A stretch of DNA of 64,000 nt from Paracoccus solventivorans (GCF_900142875.1 NZ_FRCK01000011.1:1-64000); one strand, 5' to 3'; shown: positions 45,164 through 54,852, counted from the first letter of the stretch. The notes: generated by a model from the letters alone, not told the origin. Numbers and translations are program-made.

Positions 45164-46648
45164 ATGAAGGTCGCGGTCATCAGCTTTGAATACGAAGGCA
45201 ACACGTTTTCCCTGACCCGGGCCGGGCGCGGCGAGTTCGAGCGGCGGCTGCTGGCCTTTGACGGTGACGTGCTGACCCGCACCGCCGGCCGCGCGCTGGC
45301 GGTGACCGCGGGCTGCGAGGTGCTGGCCGCGGCGGGGATCGGCATCCTGCCCATCGTCGCGGCGCACGGCGGCTCGGGCGGGGCGGTCGAGGACGGGTTC
45401 TTTGACGAAATCCTTGCCCATGTCGAACGCCGCCTGCGCGAGGCCGGGCCGCTGGACGGGGTGTTCCTGGCGCTGCACGGCGCCATGGTCTGCGAAAGCC
45501 ACGACGACCCCGAGGGCGAGCTGCTGGAGCTGGTGCGCGGCATCGTCGGCCCCGATGCCCCGATCGCGTCCAGCCTGGACCTGCACGCCAATGTCACCCC
45601 GCGCATGGTGGGCAACGCCGACATCCTTGTCGGCTACGAGACCTATCCGCATGACGATGTGTATGCGACCGGCGAACGCGCGGCGCGGCTGCTGGTCCGG
45701 GCCCTGCGGCGGGAAATCTCGCCCCGGCTGGCGATCCGCCGCATCAACGGCTTCGTGCCGGTGATCGGCGGGGCCACGGCCGAGGGCCCGATGGCCGAGG
45801 TCCGGGCGATGGCGCGGGAGATGGAGCGGGCAGGCGAGGCGCTGTGCGTCAGCTATTTCCCGGTGCAGCCCTGGCTCGACATCCCCGATATCGGGATCTG
45901 CGGGCTGGCGGTGACCGACGGCGACCCGGGCGCGGCCGAACTTGCGGCGACCCGGATCGTCACCGCGATGTGGAACCGCCGCCGCGATTTCTACCTGCCC
46001 CACCACACCGCGCGCGAGGCGGTGCAGGACGCCGCCGCGCTGCCCGGCCCGGTCCTGCTGTCGGATTCGCCCGATTGCGTCGGCGGCGGCTCGTCGGGCG
46101 ACCTGACGCAGGTGCTGGCCGCGCTGGCCGAGCTGGCGCCGGATCTGGATTCGGCCGTGCTGATCGTGGACCCGGCCGCGGTGGCGGCGGCCGGCGCCGC
46201 GGGTGTCGGCGCCCGGCTGACCCTGGATATCGGCGCCGGCAAGGACCGCCGCTTCGGCGGGCCGGTGCGGCTGGAGGTGCAGGTCGAGCATCTGGGCGAC
46301 GGGCGGTTCAGCTATGACGGCGGGCCGATGGCGGGGCCTTCGGGCAATATGGGGCCCTGCGCGGTGCTGCGGCACAAGGGCATCCGCATCCTTGCCGCCA
46401 CTCATCCCACCTATGATTACGGCGATGAACAGTTCCGCTCGGTCGGGATCGACTGGCGCCAGCTGCATATCGCGGTGTTCAAGAACCCGATGAACTTCCG
46501 CAACCTGCTGCGCCCGGACACGACCTGGATCGGGGTCAGCGGCGCCGGGCCGACCGCGCCGCGGCTCGAGGATCTGGAATGGCACCGCAAGCCGCGCCCG
46601 TTCTGGCCGCTGGACGATTTCGAGACCACCCCCTTTCTGGACTCCTGA
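45164..46648 (+). CDS. M81-family metallopeptidase (MlrC-like)
   Basis: The 494-residue protein is of the MlrC/M81 family, named for the microcystin-degradation peptidase MlrC. It has an N-terminal S-F-E-Y-E-G-N-T-F, H-G-A-M-V, S-L-D-L-H-A-N-V-T and D-S-P-D-C-V-G-G-G-S-S-G-D segments that hold the expected zinc ligands. It has no signal peptide, so it is cytoplasmic. The start at 45164 follows GGGGTGG; an in-frame ATG 18 bases earlier is possible. It precedes a dipeptide-type importer, so it probably hydrolyses an imported small peptide or amide. Confidence 0.8.
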   Translation: MKVAVISFEYEGNTFSLTRAGRGEFERRLLAFDGDVLTRTAGRALAVTAGCEVLAAAGIGILPIVAAHGGSGGAVEDGFFDEILAHVERRLREAGPLDGVFLALHGAMVCESHDDPEGELLELVRGIVGPDAPIASSLDLHANVTPRMVGNADILVGYETYPHDDVYATGERAARLLVRALRREISPRLAIRRINGFVPVIGGATAEGPMAEVRAMAREMERAGEALCVSYFPVQPWLDIPDIGICGLAVTDGDPGAAELAATRIVTAMWNRRRDFYLPHHTAREAVQDAAALPGPVLLSDSPDCVGGGSSGDLTQVLAALAELAPDLDSAVLIVDPAAVAAAGAAGVGARLTLDIGAGKDRRFGGPVRLEVQVEHLGDGRFSYDGGPMAGPSGNMGPCAVLRHKGIRILAATHPTYDYGDEQFRSVGIDWRQLHIAVFKNPMNFRNLLRPDTTWIGVSGAGPTAPRLEDLEWHRKPRPFWPLDDFETTPFLDS

Positions 46649-46696
46649 ACCGACGGGACCGCAAGGGCAACGGCAATCACAACAGGGAAAAAGACC

Positions 46697-48277
46697 ATGC
46701 TGAACAGACGAGATTTCCTTTGGGCCGCTGCGGCCCTGACCGGCACTGCCATCGTGGCCCGCCCAGGGTGGAGCCAGACCGAAACCCGCGTCCTGCGCTT
46801 TGTCCCGCAGGCGAACCTGTCGATCCTGGACCCGGTGTTCACCACCGCCGCGGTGTCGGTGACCCACGGCTATCTGGTGTTCGACACGCTTTACGGGGTG
46901 GACAACGACCTGCAGCCGCAGCCGCAGATGGCCGAGGGCGCGGTGGTGTCCGACGACGGGCTGGAATGGCTGATCACCCTGCGCGACGGGCTGACCTGGC
47001 ATGACGGCAGCCCGGTCACCGCCGAAGATTGCGCCGCCTCGCTTGACCGGTGGAGCCAGCGCGACACCTTCGGCCAGTCGCTGCGCGCCGCGACCGAGGC
47101 GTTCGAGGCCGCCGACGAACGCACGATCCGCATCCGCCTGTCCCGGCCCTTCCCGCATCTGCTGGCCGCGATCGGCAAGCCGCATTCCTCGCCGGCGATG
47201 ATGATGCCGCTGCGGCTGGCGCAGACGCCCCCGACCGAGGCGGTGACCGAGATGGTCGGCTCGGGGCCCTATCGCTTCGTGGCCGAGGAATATGTCTCGG
47301 GCAGCCGCGTCGTCTATGAAAAGTTCGAGGGCTACGTCCCCCGCCAGGAACCCGCGGCATGGAGCGCGGGCGGCAAGGTGGCGCATTTCGACCGTATCGA
47401 GTGGCACATCATTCCCGATGCGGCCAGCGCCACCGCAGCCTTGCAGAACGGCGAGGTGGACTGGCTGGAAATCGTCATGCCCGACCTTCGGCCGCTGCTG
47501 GATGCCGCCCCCGGCGTCACCATCCAGAAGCAGGACCCGACCGGCTTTGCCGCCTATATCCGCTTCAACTCGCATGTGCCGCCGTTCGACAACGTCAAGC
47601 TGCGCCAGGCGGTGCTGGCGGCGGTGGACCAGTCGGCCTACATGGCCTCGATCACCGGCGGCGATCCCGAAAGCTGGCAGGAATGCCGCAGCATGTTCCC
47701 GGTGACCATGCCCGGGGTTCTGGACGACGATTTCGGCATGATGCCGGGCGATCTGGACCACGCGCGCAAGCTGGTCGAGGAATCGGGCTATGCCGGGGAA
47801 AAGGTGGTGATCCTGCACCCGACCGACATGGTGAACCTGGCCCCGCACGGGCTGCTGACCGCCGACCTGCTGAAAAAGCTTGGCCTGAACGTCGAGCTGC
47901 AGGCCATGGACTGGGGCACCGTCACCCAGCGCCGCCAGTCCAAGGAGCCGGTAGAGAACGGCGGGTGGAGCATCTTCCACACCAACTGGCCCTCGGCCTC
48001 GATTTCGAACCCGGCGACCAACGCCAATATCCGCGGGCAGGGCGCCGAGGGCTGGTTCGGCTGGTACGACGACCCCGAGCTCGAGGCTGCGGTCACCGAG
48101 TGGCTGTCGGCCTCGGACCCGGCCGAGGGGCAGAAGGTCTTCGAGACGGTGCAGAAACTGGCCATGCAGGGCGCGCCGGTGATCCCGCTGGGGGTGTTCT
48201 ACGTCAACAGCGGCCTTGACGCCTCGCTCAGCGGGGTGGTGCCGGGGTCGGCCTCGTTCTTCTGGAACGTGAGCTGA
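46697..48277 (+). CDS. Dipeptide/oligopeptide-type ABC substrate-binding protein (SBP family 5)
   Basis: The 526-residue protein has a twin-arginine signal (L-N-R-R-D-F-L-W-A-A-A, ending near W-S-Q). The mature protein has the family 5 pattern: L-D-P-V-F-T-T early, Y-x-L-V-F-D-T-L-Y-G, then the W-H-D-G-S-P-V-T-A-E-D block. It leads permease and ATPase genes and follows the M81 peptidase by 48 bases. It probably binds the small peptide or amide that the peptidase cleaves. Confidence 0.87.
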   Translation: MLNRRDFLWAAAALTGTAIVARPGWSQTETRVLRFVPQANLSILDPVFTTAAVSVTHGYLVFDTLYGVDNDLQPQPQMAEGAVVSDDGLEWLITLRDGLTWHDGSPVTAEDCAASLDRWSQRDTFGQSLRAATEAFEAADERTIRIRLSRPFPHLLAAIGKPHSSPAMMMPLRLAQTPPTEAVTEMVGSGPYRFVAEEYVSGSRVVYEKFEGYVPRQEPAAWSAGGKVAHFDRIEWHIIPDAASATAALQNGEVDWLEIVMPDLRPLLDAAPGVTIQKQDPTGFAAYIRFNSHVPPFDNVKLRQAVLAAVDQSAYMASITGGDPESWQECRSMFPVTMPGVLDDDFGMMPGDLDHARKLVEESGYAGEKVVILHPTDMVNLAPHGLLTADLLKKLGLNVELQAMDWGTVTQRRQSKEPVENGGWSIFHTNWPSASISNPATNANIRGQGAEGWFGWYDDPELEAAVTEWLSASDPAEGQKVFETVQKLAMQGAPVIPLGVFYVNSGLDASLSGVVPGSASFFWNVS

Positions 48278-48297
48278 GCGCCCACCCTGTCCCGCAT

Positions 48298-48331
48298 CCC
48301 CGCGCGCGGCCGCAAGGCGCGGCGCGCGGGG
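48298..48331 (+). repeat. Perfect 10-bp GC hairpin between binding protein and permease genes
   Basis: CCCCGCGCGC and GCGCGCGGGG flank a 14-base loop. The hairpin starts 20 bases after the binding-protein stop and ends 19 bases before the permease start. There is no T-run. It has the same position and style as the hairpins at 32969-32994 and 62547-62577. Confidence 0.7.
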
Positions 48332-48350
48332 GCTTCGCCCGGAGCCTTCG

Positions 48351-49292
48351 ATGATCAAGTATATCCTGCAACGGCTGCTGGCGACCGTCCCCGTGGTGGT
48401 CATCGTGGCGCTGATCGTGTTCAGCCTGCTGTTCCTGACCCCGGGCGACCCGGCGGCGGTGATGGCCGGCGACCAGGCCACGCCCGAACAGATCGCCCAG
48501 ATCCGGGAATCGCTGGGGCTCGACCAGCCGTTCCTGCCGCGGCTGCTGTCGTGGTTCGGCGCGGTGTTGCAGGGGGACCTGGGCACCTCGATCTTTACCG
48601 GCCAGCCGGTGACCAAGATGATCCTCGAGCGGATCGGGCCGACGTTTTCGTTGATGCTGGTGACGCTGGTGTTCGCGGTCATCGTCGCGGTGCCCGTGGG
48701 CGTGATCGCCGCCTATCGGCACAATACCCTGCTGGACAACGCCATCATGGCGGCCGCGGTGCTGGGGTTTTCGGTCCCGGTCTTCGTGCTGGGCTATCTG
48801 CTGGCCTGGCTGCTGGCCAGCAATGCGCAGCTGCTGCCGGTGCAGGGCTACCGGCCGCTGTCGGACGGGGTGGGACCGTGGCTGCGGCATCTGGTGCTGC
48901 CGGTGCTGACCGTCAGCGGCGTCTATATCGCGCTGATCGCGCGCATCACCCGCACCACCATGCTCGAGGTGCTGAGCCAGGACTATATCCGCACCGCCCG
49001 CGCCAAGGGCGCCAGCGAGCGCGCGGTGCTGTTCGTGCACGCGCTGCGCAATGCCTCGGTGCAGGTCGTGACCGTGGTGGGGCTGGGCGTCGCGCTGCTG
49101 ATCGGCGGCGCGGTGGTGACCGAGACGGTGTTTTCCATTCCCGGGCTGGGGCGGCTGACGGTGGATGCGATCCTGCAGCGGGACTATCCCGTCATCCAGG
49201 GGATCATCCTGCTGTTCAGCTTCGTCTATGTGCTCGTCAACCTGCTGGTCGACCTCAGCTATGTGCTGTTCGACCCCCGGATCCGGTACTGA
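48351..49292 (+). CDS. Dipeptide-type ABC permease (DppB family)
   Basis: The 313-residue membrane protein has six helices and the DppB/OppB N-terminus (M-I-K-Y-I-L-Q-R-L-L-A-T-V-P-V). The coupling loop is Y-I-R-T-A-R-A-K-G-A-S-E and the end is the usual L-S-Y-V-L-F-D-P-R-I-R-Y. A GGAG site precedes the ATG. It is followed 3 bases later by the DppC-type partner. Confidence 0.88.
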   Translation: MIKYILQRLLATVPVVVIVALIVFSLLFLTPGDPAAVMAGDQATPEQIAQIRESLGLDQPFLPRLLSWFGAVLQGDLGTSIFTGQPVTKMILERIGPTFSLMLVTLVFAVIVAVPVGVIAAYRHNTLLDNAIMAAAVLGFSVPVFVLGYLLAWLLASNAQLLPVQGYRPLSDGVGPWLRHLVLPVLTVSGVYIALIARITRTTMLEVLSQDYIRTARAKGASERAVLFVHALRNASVQVVTVVGLGVALLIGGAVVTETVFSIPGLGRLTVDAILQRDYPVIQGIILLFSFVYVLVNLLVDLSYVLFDPRIRY

Positions 49293-49295
49293 CCG

Positions 49296-50183
49296 ATGAC
49301 CCCCATGCAAAAGACCGGACCCGACGCGGCGCTGTCCGCCGCCCCCGCAAGCAAGCGCCTGCGCCCCGGCCGTTTCCTGCGGCGCTGGCCGGCGCTGTCG
49401 CTGGGGCTGGTGCTGCTGGCGCTGGCCTGCGTCATGGCGGTGTTCGCGCCGCTGCTGGCGACGCATGACCCGCAGGCGCTGGACGCCACCCAGCGGCTGA
49501 AGCCGCCCTCGGCCGAGGCGTGGTTCGGCACCGACATGATGGGGCGCGACGTCTATTCCCGGGTGATCTACGGGGCGCGGGTGTCGCTGGTCGTCGGCTT
49601 CGGCGTGGCGGTGCTGGCCACCGCCGCGGGGATGGCGATCGGGCTGGTCGCCGGGTTCTCGCGGCTGCTCGACAGCATCATCATGCGGATCATGGACGGG
49701 CTGATGGCGATTCCGTCGATCCTGCTGGCCATCGCCTTCATGGCGATGCTGGGCAGCTCGGTAGTGAACGTGATCGTGGCGGTGACGATTTCCGAGATCC
49801 CCCGGGTGGCGCGGCTGGTCCGCTCGACCGTGCTGTCGCTGCGCGAACAGACCTATGTCGAGGCCGCGATCACCTCGGGCGCCTCGACCCTGCGGATCAT
49901 CTGGCGCCACATCCTGCCCAACGCGATGCCGCCGGTGCTGGTGCAGGCCACCTATATCTGCGCCTCGGCCATGGTGATCGAGGCGATCCTGTCCTTCATC
50001 GGCGCCGGCACCCCGCCCGACATCCCGTCATGGGGCAACATCATGACCGAGGGCCGGGCGCTGTGGCAGGTCAAGCCGCATATCGTCGCCTTTCCGGCAG
50101 TGGTGCTGTCGCTGACGGTGCTGGCCGTCAACCTGGTGGGGGACGGGCTGCGCGACATGCTCGACCCCCGCCGCAAGAGCTGA
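49296..50183 (+). CDS. Dipeptide-type ABC permease (DppC family)
   Basis: The 295-residue membrane protein has a basic N-terminus, F-G-T-D-M-M-G-R-D-V-Y-S-R-V-I-Y-G-A-R (the DppC hallmark), a coupling loop E-A-A-I-T-S-G-A-S and the terminal G-D-G-L-R-D-M-L-D-P-R. With the DppB-type protein it forms the channel. A 39-base gap precedes the ATPase gene. Confidence 0.88.
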   Translation: MTPMQKTGPDAALSAAPASKRLRPGRFLRRWPALSLGLVLLALACVMAVFAPLLATHDPQALDATQRLKPPSAEAWFGTDMMGRDVYSRVIYGARVSLVVGFGVAVLATAAGMAIGLVAGFSRLLDSIIMRIMDGLMAIPSILLAIAFMAMLGSSVVNVIVAVTISEIPRVARLVRSTVLSLREQTYVEAAITSGASTLRIIWRHILPNAMPPVLVQATYICASAMVIEAILSFIGAGTPPDIPSWGNIMTEGRALWQVKPHIVAFPAVVLSLTVLAVNLVGDGLRDMLDPRRKS

Positions 50184-50222
50184 AGCGGGCCGGCCGGCGC
50201 CCCCACCGACAGGATAATCCCG

Positions 50223-52058
50223 ATGACCTCACCGATCCTTTCCGTCCAGAACCTCCACACCTCGTTCCGCACCGACGACGGCTGGACCGAGGTGCTGCGC
50301 GACATCTCGTTCGACATCTCGGCGCGCGAGACGCTGGCCGTGGTCGGGGAATCGGGGTCGGGCAAAAGCGTGACCGCGCTGTCGGTGATGGGGCTGCACC
50401 CGCGGCAGTCGGTGCGCCACAGCGGAAGGATCGAGTTCCTGGGCCGGAACCTGCTGGAGCTGCCCGAGGACCGGATGCGCGCCATCCGCGGCAACGAGAT
50501 CGCGATGATCTTTCAGGAACCGATGACCAGCCTGAACCCGGTGCTTCCCATCGGCGCGCAGCTGGTCGAGGCGATCCGCCTGCACCGCGACATCAGCCGC
50601 GACGATGCCCGGCGCGAGGCGGTGCAGCTGCTGGAAAAGGTGCGCATCCCCGCCGCCGCCTCGCGGCTGTCGGACTATCCGCACAATTATTCGGGGGGGA
50701 TGCGGCAGCGGGTGATGATCGCCATGGCGCTGGCCTGCCAGCCCCGGCTGCTGATCGCGGACGAGCCGACCACCGCGCTGGACGTGACCATCCAGGCCCA
50801 GATCATCGACCTGATCAAGACGCTGCAGGACGAAGAGGGCATGGGGGTGATGTTCATCACCCACGACATGGGCGTGGTCGCCGAGGTGGCGGACCGCACG
50901 CTGGTCATGCTGCGCGGCGATGTCGTCGAATGCGACCGGACCACGCGGGTGTTCCGCCAGCCGGGCAGCAACTACACCCGCTCGCTTCTGGCGGCGGTGC
51001 CGCGGCTGGGGTCGATGGCGGGCCGCCCGCGCCCGGCGTATTTCCCCACCATCGACCCGGAAACCGGGCAGGCCGGTCCCGATGCGCAGACCGCCCCGCC
51101 GCCCGCGGCGCCGCGGCCGGTGCTCGAGGTGCAGAACCTCTCGACCCGGTTCGACGTGCGCAAGGGGATGCTGGGCCGGCTGGTGGGGCGGGTCCATGCG
51201 GTGGAAAACGTCTCGTTCAGCCTGAATGCGGGGGAAACCCTGTCGATCGTCGGCGAATCGGGCTGCGGGAAATCGACCACCGGACGCTCGATCCTGGGGC
51301 TGGCCGCGCCCACCCGGGGGCGGATCCTGCTGGACGGGGCCGAGCTGACCGGCACCTCGCGCGCCGAAATGAAGCGGCAGCGGCAGAACCTGCAGATGAT
51401 CTTCCAGGACCCGTTCGCCAGCCTCAACCCGCGCATCCGCATCGGCGAATCGATCGCCGAGCCGATGATCGTGAACGGGATCGCCGGCAGGGCCGAGGCG
51501 CGCGACCGCGTCGCCGCGCTGCTGGCCGAGGTCGGGCTGTCCCCCGACATGATGAACCGGTTCCCGCACGAGTTTTCCGGCGGCCAGCGCCAGCGCATCT
51601 GCATCGCCCGCGCGCTGTCGGTGCAGCCCAAGGTGATCGTCGCGGACGAGGCGGTGTCGGCGCTGGATGTCTCGGTCAAGGCGCAGGTGGTGAACTTGAT
51701 GCTGCGCCTGCAGGAGCGGCTGGGGCTGGCCTATCTGTTCATCAGCCACGACATGGCGGTGGTCGAGCGGGTCAGCCACCGCGTCGCGGTGATGTTCCTG
51801 GGCGAGATCGTCGAGATCGGCCCCCGCGCGGCCATCTTTGCCAACCCGCAGCACCCCTATACAAGGCGCCTGCTGGCCGCGGTGCCCATCCCCGACCCCG
51901 AGCGCCGGGGCAGCAAGCGCCGCCTGCCGGAACTGGAAATCCGCAGCCCGCTGCGCCCGCCCGGCCACATCCCGCCCCCGCGGAGCTATCGCGAATGCGC
52001 CCCCGGCCATCTGGTGATGGAGCCGAGCGAGGACTGGGCCCTGCTGGGGGCTGCGTAA
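50223..52058 (+). CDS. Fused DppD-DppF-type ABC ATPase
   Basis: The 611-residue protein contains two complete ABC modules joined by a Pro/Ala-rich linker (about 265-300). Module 1 has G-E-S-G-S-G-K-S and Y-S-G-G-M-R-Q-R; module 2 has G-E-S-G-C-G-K-S-T and F-S-G-G-Q-R-Q-R. Oligopeptide importers usually have two separate ATPases, but fusions such as GsiA are known. Both modules end with the oligopeptide-type zinc/iron-ligand tail in partial form. It completes the importer of the XRE regulon. Confidence 0.88.
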   Translation: MTSPILSVQNLHTSFRTDDGWTEVLRDISFDISARETLAVVGESGSGKSVTALSVMGLHPRQSVRHSGRIEFLGRNLLELPEDRMRAIRGNEIAMIFQEPMTSLNPVLPIGAQLVEAIRLHRDISRDDARREAVQLLEKVRIPAAASRLSDYPHNYSGGMRQRVMIAMALACQPRLLIADEPTTALDVTIQAQIIDLIKTLQDEEGMGVMFITHDMGVVAEVADRTLVMLRGDVVECDRTTRVFRQPGSNYTRSLLAAVPRLGSMAGRPRPAYFPTIDPETGQAGPDAQTAPPPAAPRPVLEVQNLSTRFDVRKGMLGRLVGRVHAVENVSFSLNAGETLSIVGESGCGKSTTGRSILGLAAPTRGRILLDGAELTGTSRAEMKRQRQNLQMIFQDPFASLNPRIRIGESIAEPMIVNGIAGRAEARDRVAALLAEVGLSPDMMNRFPHEFSGGQRQRICIARALSVQPKVIVADEAVSALDVSVKAQVVNLMLRLQERLGLAYLFISHDMAVVERVSHRVAVMFLGEIVEIGPRAAIFANPQHPYTRRLLAAVPIPDPERRGSKRRLPELEIRSPLRPPGHIPPPRSYRECAPGHLVMEPSEDWALLGAA

Positions 52059-52074
52059 CGGGCTTGCGTCCCCC

Positions 52075-52701
52075 TCAGCCCTCGGGCAGCCGCGGTTCCA
52101 TGATCGCGGCCAGGGCGGCGTGGCCATCGGCGGCCAGCGCCTTGACCACCGCGCGCTGGTCGCGGGGCTCGCGGTTCTGGCTCAGCTTGGACTTGGCCAG
52201 CGTGCGTTGCGGTTCGATGCGGAAGGCGACGATCGTGTCCAGCATCTGCTGCATGTAGTCGGCGGGGGCGTCGGCCATCCGCCAGGCGCGGTCCCCGTTC
52301 AGCCGCCGCTCGTGCAGGCGGGTCAGCAGCCCGACCGCGGCGCGTTTCGACCGCAGGTCGTGCTGAAAGCGGATGGGGCCGTGGACATGCACCGCCTGAT
52401 AGTTCCAGGTCGGCACATGGCGCTGATGCTCGGGCTTGCTGGGGTAGTAGTTGGGCGAGACATAGGCGTCCTCGCCGCGGAAGATCGCCAGCACCTCCTG
52501 CCCGTCGCGGATCAGCCGGTGCATGTCGTTGGCCAGCGCCACATGGCCCAGCAGCGTGCCGTCGGGGCCCGCCAGCAGCGGCAGGTGGTTGGCCAGCAGC
52601 CCCGATTCGGTCTGGGCGACGACACAGGCCAGCGGCGCCGCGTCGAGCACGCGCGCGATCTCGTCCGGGCTGATTTCCTGGAAATGCGGGGGGATGTACA
52701 T
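52075..52701 (-). CDS. PaiB-like FMN-binding regulator family protein
   Basis: The 208-residue protein has the PaiB family pattern: M-Y-I-P-P-H-F at the start, L-A-N-H-L-P-L-L near residue 37, Y-V-S-P-N-Y-Y-P-S-K and V-P-T-W-N-Y-x-A-V-H-V. The length is usual. Family members have an FMN-binding split-barrel and are described as negative regulators of sporulation or protease genes in Bacillus; the role in Proteobacteria is unclear. It is divergent from a GNAT gene, a common pairing (PaiA is also a GNAT). Confidence 0.85.
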   Translation of the reverse strand: MYIPPHFQEISPDEIARVLDAAPLACVVAQTESGLLANHLPLLAGPDGTLLGHVALANDMHRLIRDGQEVLAIFRGEDAYVSPNYYPSKPEHQRHVPTWNYQAVHVHGPIRFQHDLRSKRAAVGLLTRLHERRLNGDRAWRMADAPADYMQQMLDTIVAFRIEPQRTLAKSKLSQNREPRDQRAVVKALAADGHAALAAIMEPRLPEG

Positions 52702-52848
52702 CGGCCTGCCAGTGTGTGCGCCCGTGATCATGCCGCCGCGCGGCGCCTTGGGCAAGGGCGCATCCTCTTTCCACCGCTTCGCCCCTTTCCACCGCCGCGC
52801 CGCCCCGCTAGCGTCGTCCCGACCGGCAGACACCCCGACGGAGCCCCC

Positions 52849-53292
52849 ATGTCCGACATCGAAATCCGCCCGCTTCGCCCCGAGGATGCCGCGGAATGGC
52901 GCCGCCTGTGGACCGGCTATCTGGAGTTCTACCAGACCGCCGTCCCCGAAGAGGTCTATGCCACCACGTTTTCCCGACTGCTGGGCGATGATCCGCAGGA
53001 TTTCAACGGGTTCCTGGCGCTGGTCGGGGGGCGGCCGATGGGGCTGGTGCATTTCCTGTTCCACCGCCACTGCTGGAAGATCGAGAATGTCTGCTACCTG
53101 CAGGATCTCTACGTCGATCCGCAGGCGCGCGGCACCGGGCTGGGCCGCAAGCTGATCGAGGCGGTCTATGCCGCGGCCGACGCCAACGGCACCCCCGCGG
53201 TCTACTGGCTGACGCAGGATTTCAACACTACCGGCCGCCAGCTGTATGACCGCATCGCGCAGGTGACGCCCTTCATCCGCTACGTGCGCTAG
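52849..53292 (+). CDS. GNAT-family N-acetyltransferase
   Basis: The 147-residue protein has the acetyl-CoA-binding segment L-Y-V-D-P-Q-A-R-G-T-G-L-G-R-K-L-I and a C-terminal Y-W-L-T-Q-D-F-N-T-T-G-R-Q-L-Y-D. It is divergent from the PaiB-like gene with about 147 bases between starts. The PaiA/PaiB pairing of Bacillus suggests a polyamine or amine substrate, but the present protein is not a clear PaiA orthologue. Confidence 0.83.
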   Translation: MSDIEIRPLRPEDAAEWRRLWTGYLEFYQTAVPEEVYATTFSRLLGDDPQDFNGFLALVGGRPMGLVHFLFHRHCWKIENVCYLQDLYVDPQARGTGLGRKLIEAVYAAADANGTPAVYWLTQDFNTTGRQLYDRIAQVTPFIRYVR

Positions 53293-53327
53293 CGCGCCCC
53301 GGCCCAGAGCACCGGGCCGGAGCAGGG

Positions 53328-53984
53328 TCAGCCCGCCTTGCGGTAGCTGTCCTTGCAGGCGATCCGGTCGCCGTCAAAGGTGAACAGGTCGCAGCCCGCG
53401 ACCTCGACCGCGTTGCCGGCCGCGTCCCGACCCCGGAAGCGCCACGAGGACAGGCCGGTTTCCCCCGCCACCGCGTGCTGCACCCCGGTCCAGGCGGCCT
53501 CGGGCCAGGCGGCGAACAGCGCGGCGCAGGCGGCGCGCACGGCCGCGGCGCCCTCATGCAACTCGCCCGTGGCGGTGCGGTAGCTGCAATCCTCGGCCAT
53601 GCAGCCCATCACCCCGTCCAGGTCGCGGGCGTTGAAACCGGCGGCCAGCCGCTCCAGCGTCGCCAGCTGCGCCCGGGTCAGCGCGGCTTCCGGCGCCTGG
53701 TCCACGACCTCGATTTCCAGGAACGACAGCGGCGCGTCGCCGGCGTTGGTGACGTTGTGCTCGACCCCCTCGCTGCGGGAATAGGGGACGCCGCGGGCCA
53801 GCTGCGCTTGGGTCTGCGCGCCGCCGGGGATGTCCAGCCCCAGCGTCCCGTCGGTCAGCGGCACCACCACGTAATCATGCCCGTGCCGGTGCCAGCCGGT
53901 TTCCGCACCGGGGGCAAAGCGCCACTCGGTCACCCGAAAGCGGGCGTCGTCGATATGCACGACGGGTTCAGCCTGGGGTCTCAC
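53328..53984 (-). CDS. Cupin-NTF2/SnoaL fusion protein
   Basis: The 218-residue protein has two small domains in one chain. Residues about 1-95 form a cupin (W-H-R-H-G-H-D-Y-V-V-V-P … G-V-E-H-N-V-T-N with the usual His/Glu metal ligands). Residues about 107-218 form an NTF2/SnoaL-like domain (L-A-A-G-F-N-A-R-D-L-D-G-V-M). It starts at GTG after GAGGAGGAAG. A perfect 17-base palindrome 70 bases upstream and the adjacent GntR/FCD gene suggest control by that regulator. The reaction is unknown. Confidence 0.75.
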   Translation of the reverse strand: MRPQAEPVVHIDDARFRVTEWRFAPGAETGWHRHGHDYVVVPLTDGTLGLDIPGGAQTQAQLARGVPYSRSEGVEHNVTNAGDAPLSFLEIEVVDQAPEAALTRAQLATLERLAAGFNARDLDGVMGCMAEDCSYRTATGELHEGAAAVRAACAALFAAWPEAAWTGVQHAVAGETGLSSWRFRGRDAAGNAVEVAGCDLFTFDGDRIACKDSYRKAG

Positions 53985-54053
53985 GTCTTCCTCCTCTTGG
54001 TTCGCAAGGGCGATGGTCGCCCACGGCCGCGGTTGACTTCAAGATCTGATATC

Positions 54054-54070
54054 TGTGATATGATATCACA
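54054..54070 (-). promoter_or_regulatory. Perfect palindrome, probable GntR/FCD operator
   Basis: TGTGATAT-G-ATATCACA is a perfect 17-base palindrome in an AT-rich patch. It lies between the GntR gene (54157-54852) and the start of the cupin fusion gene (53984). Its form suits FadR-type GntR dimers. It would sit over the promoter of the cupin gene. Confidence 0.65.
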
Positions 54071-54156
54071 AAGGCCGGGGGAAGAATGGGCCGGAGGGGG
54101 ACGACGGGATGCGAAATCGCGCTGGTTGCGATGGGGAAGAGGGGCGGCGGCCGGGC

Positions 54157-54852
54157 CTAGAGCTGCGTGCGCGGCGCGGCTTGCCCGCCGCCCTGCGCCA
54201 GTTCGCGGATGCGCGGCAGCATGGCGTCGGCCGCCACGGTGATGTCGCGCACCATCTCGGCGCGCACGCCCGCGGCGTCGCGCTCGACCAGCCGGGACAG
54301 GATCGCGTGGTGGGCATCGTTGGCGATGCCGCCGAAATCGGACCCGGCGAACAGCTCGTTCATGTAGACGCCGACCTCGCCCCACAGGTTCTCGATGATC
54401 CGCAGCAGCCGGGGCGAGCGGGCGGTGCGGTAGATGGCGAAATGGAACCGCTGGTTCAGCGCCACATAGTCGCCATGCCGGTTTTCGGCCAGCGCCGCGT
54501 CGATCGCGCCGACCAGCTGCGTCAGCTCGGCCACCAGCGCCGGGGTGGCAAAACCGGTCGCCAGCTCGGCCGCCAAACCTTCCAGCTCGCAGCGGATGCG
54601 GTAAAGCTCGCTGAACTTGGCCGGGTCCCAGTCCGGCACCGCGATCGAGCGGTTGGGCAGCATCTCGAGCAGGCCTTCGCCGACCAGCCGCTGCAGCGCC
54701 TCGCGCACCGGGGTGGTCGAGATGCCATAGGTTTCCGCCAGCGTGCGCAGCACCAGCATCTGCCGCGGCGCGAACCGGCCCGAGATCAGCTCTTGCTTGA
54801 TCGCGGCATAGGCCTGATCGCTCAGCGCCCTGTATTCCAGACGTCCGGTCAT
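54157..54852 (-). CDS. GntR-family regulator with FCD ligand domain (FadR subfamily)
   Basis: The 231-residue protein has an N-terminal winged helix (A-Y-A-A-I-K-Q-E-L-I-S-G-R-F-A-P, T-P-V-R-E-A-L-Q-R-L) and an all-helical FCD domain with the metal-site pattern (N-x-x-F-H near residue 135, D-x-x-x-H-H later). The chosen ATG at 54852 gives the standard domain start. It is upstream of the cupin fusion gene on the same strand and divergent from the kinase/phospho-lyase operon, so it may regulate either or both. Confidence 0.85.
   Translation of the reverse strand: MTGRLEYRALSDQAYAAIKQELISGRFAPRQMLVLRTLAETYGISTTPVREALQRLVGEGLLEMLPNRSIAVPDWDPAKFSELYRIRCELEGLAAELATGFATPALVAELTQLVGAIDAALAENRHGDYVALNQRFHFAIYRTARSPRLLRIIENLWGEVGVYMNELFAGSDFGGIANDAHHAILSRLVERDAAGVRAEMVRDITVAADAMLPRIRELAQGGGQAAPRTQL

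Noticed and set aside
44921-48682. Long minus-strand open frame opposite the M81 and binding-protein genes
   Set aside because: Same reason: shadow of two real genes, low-complexity composition, no motif.
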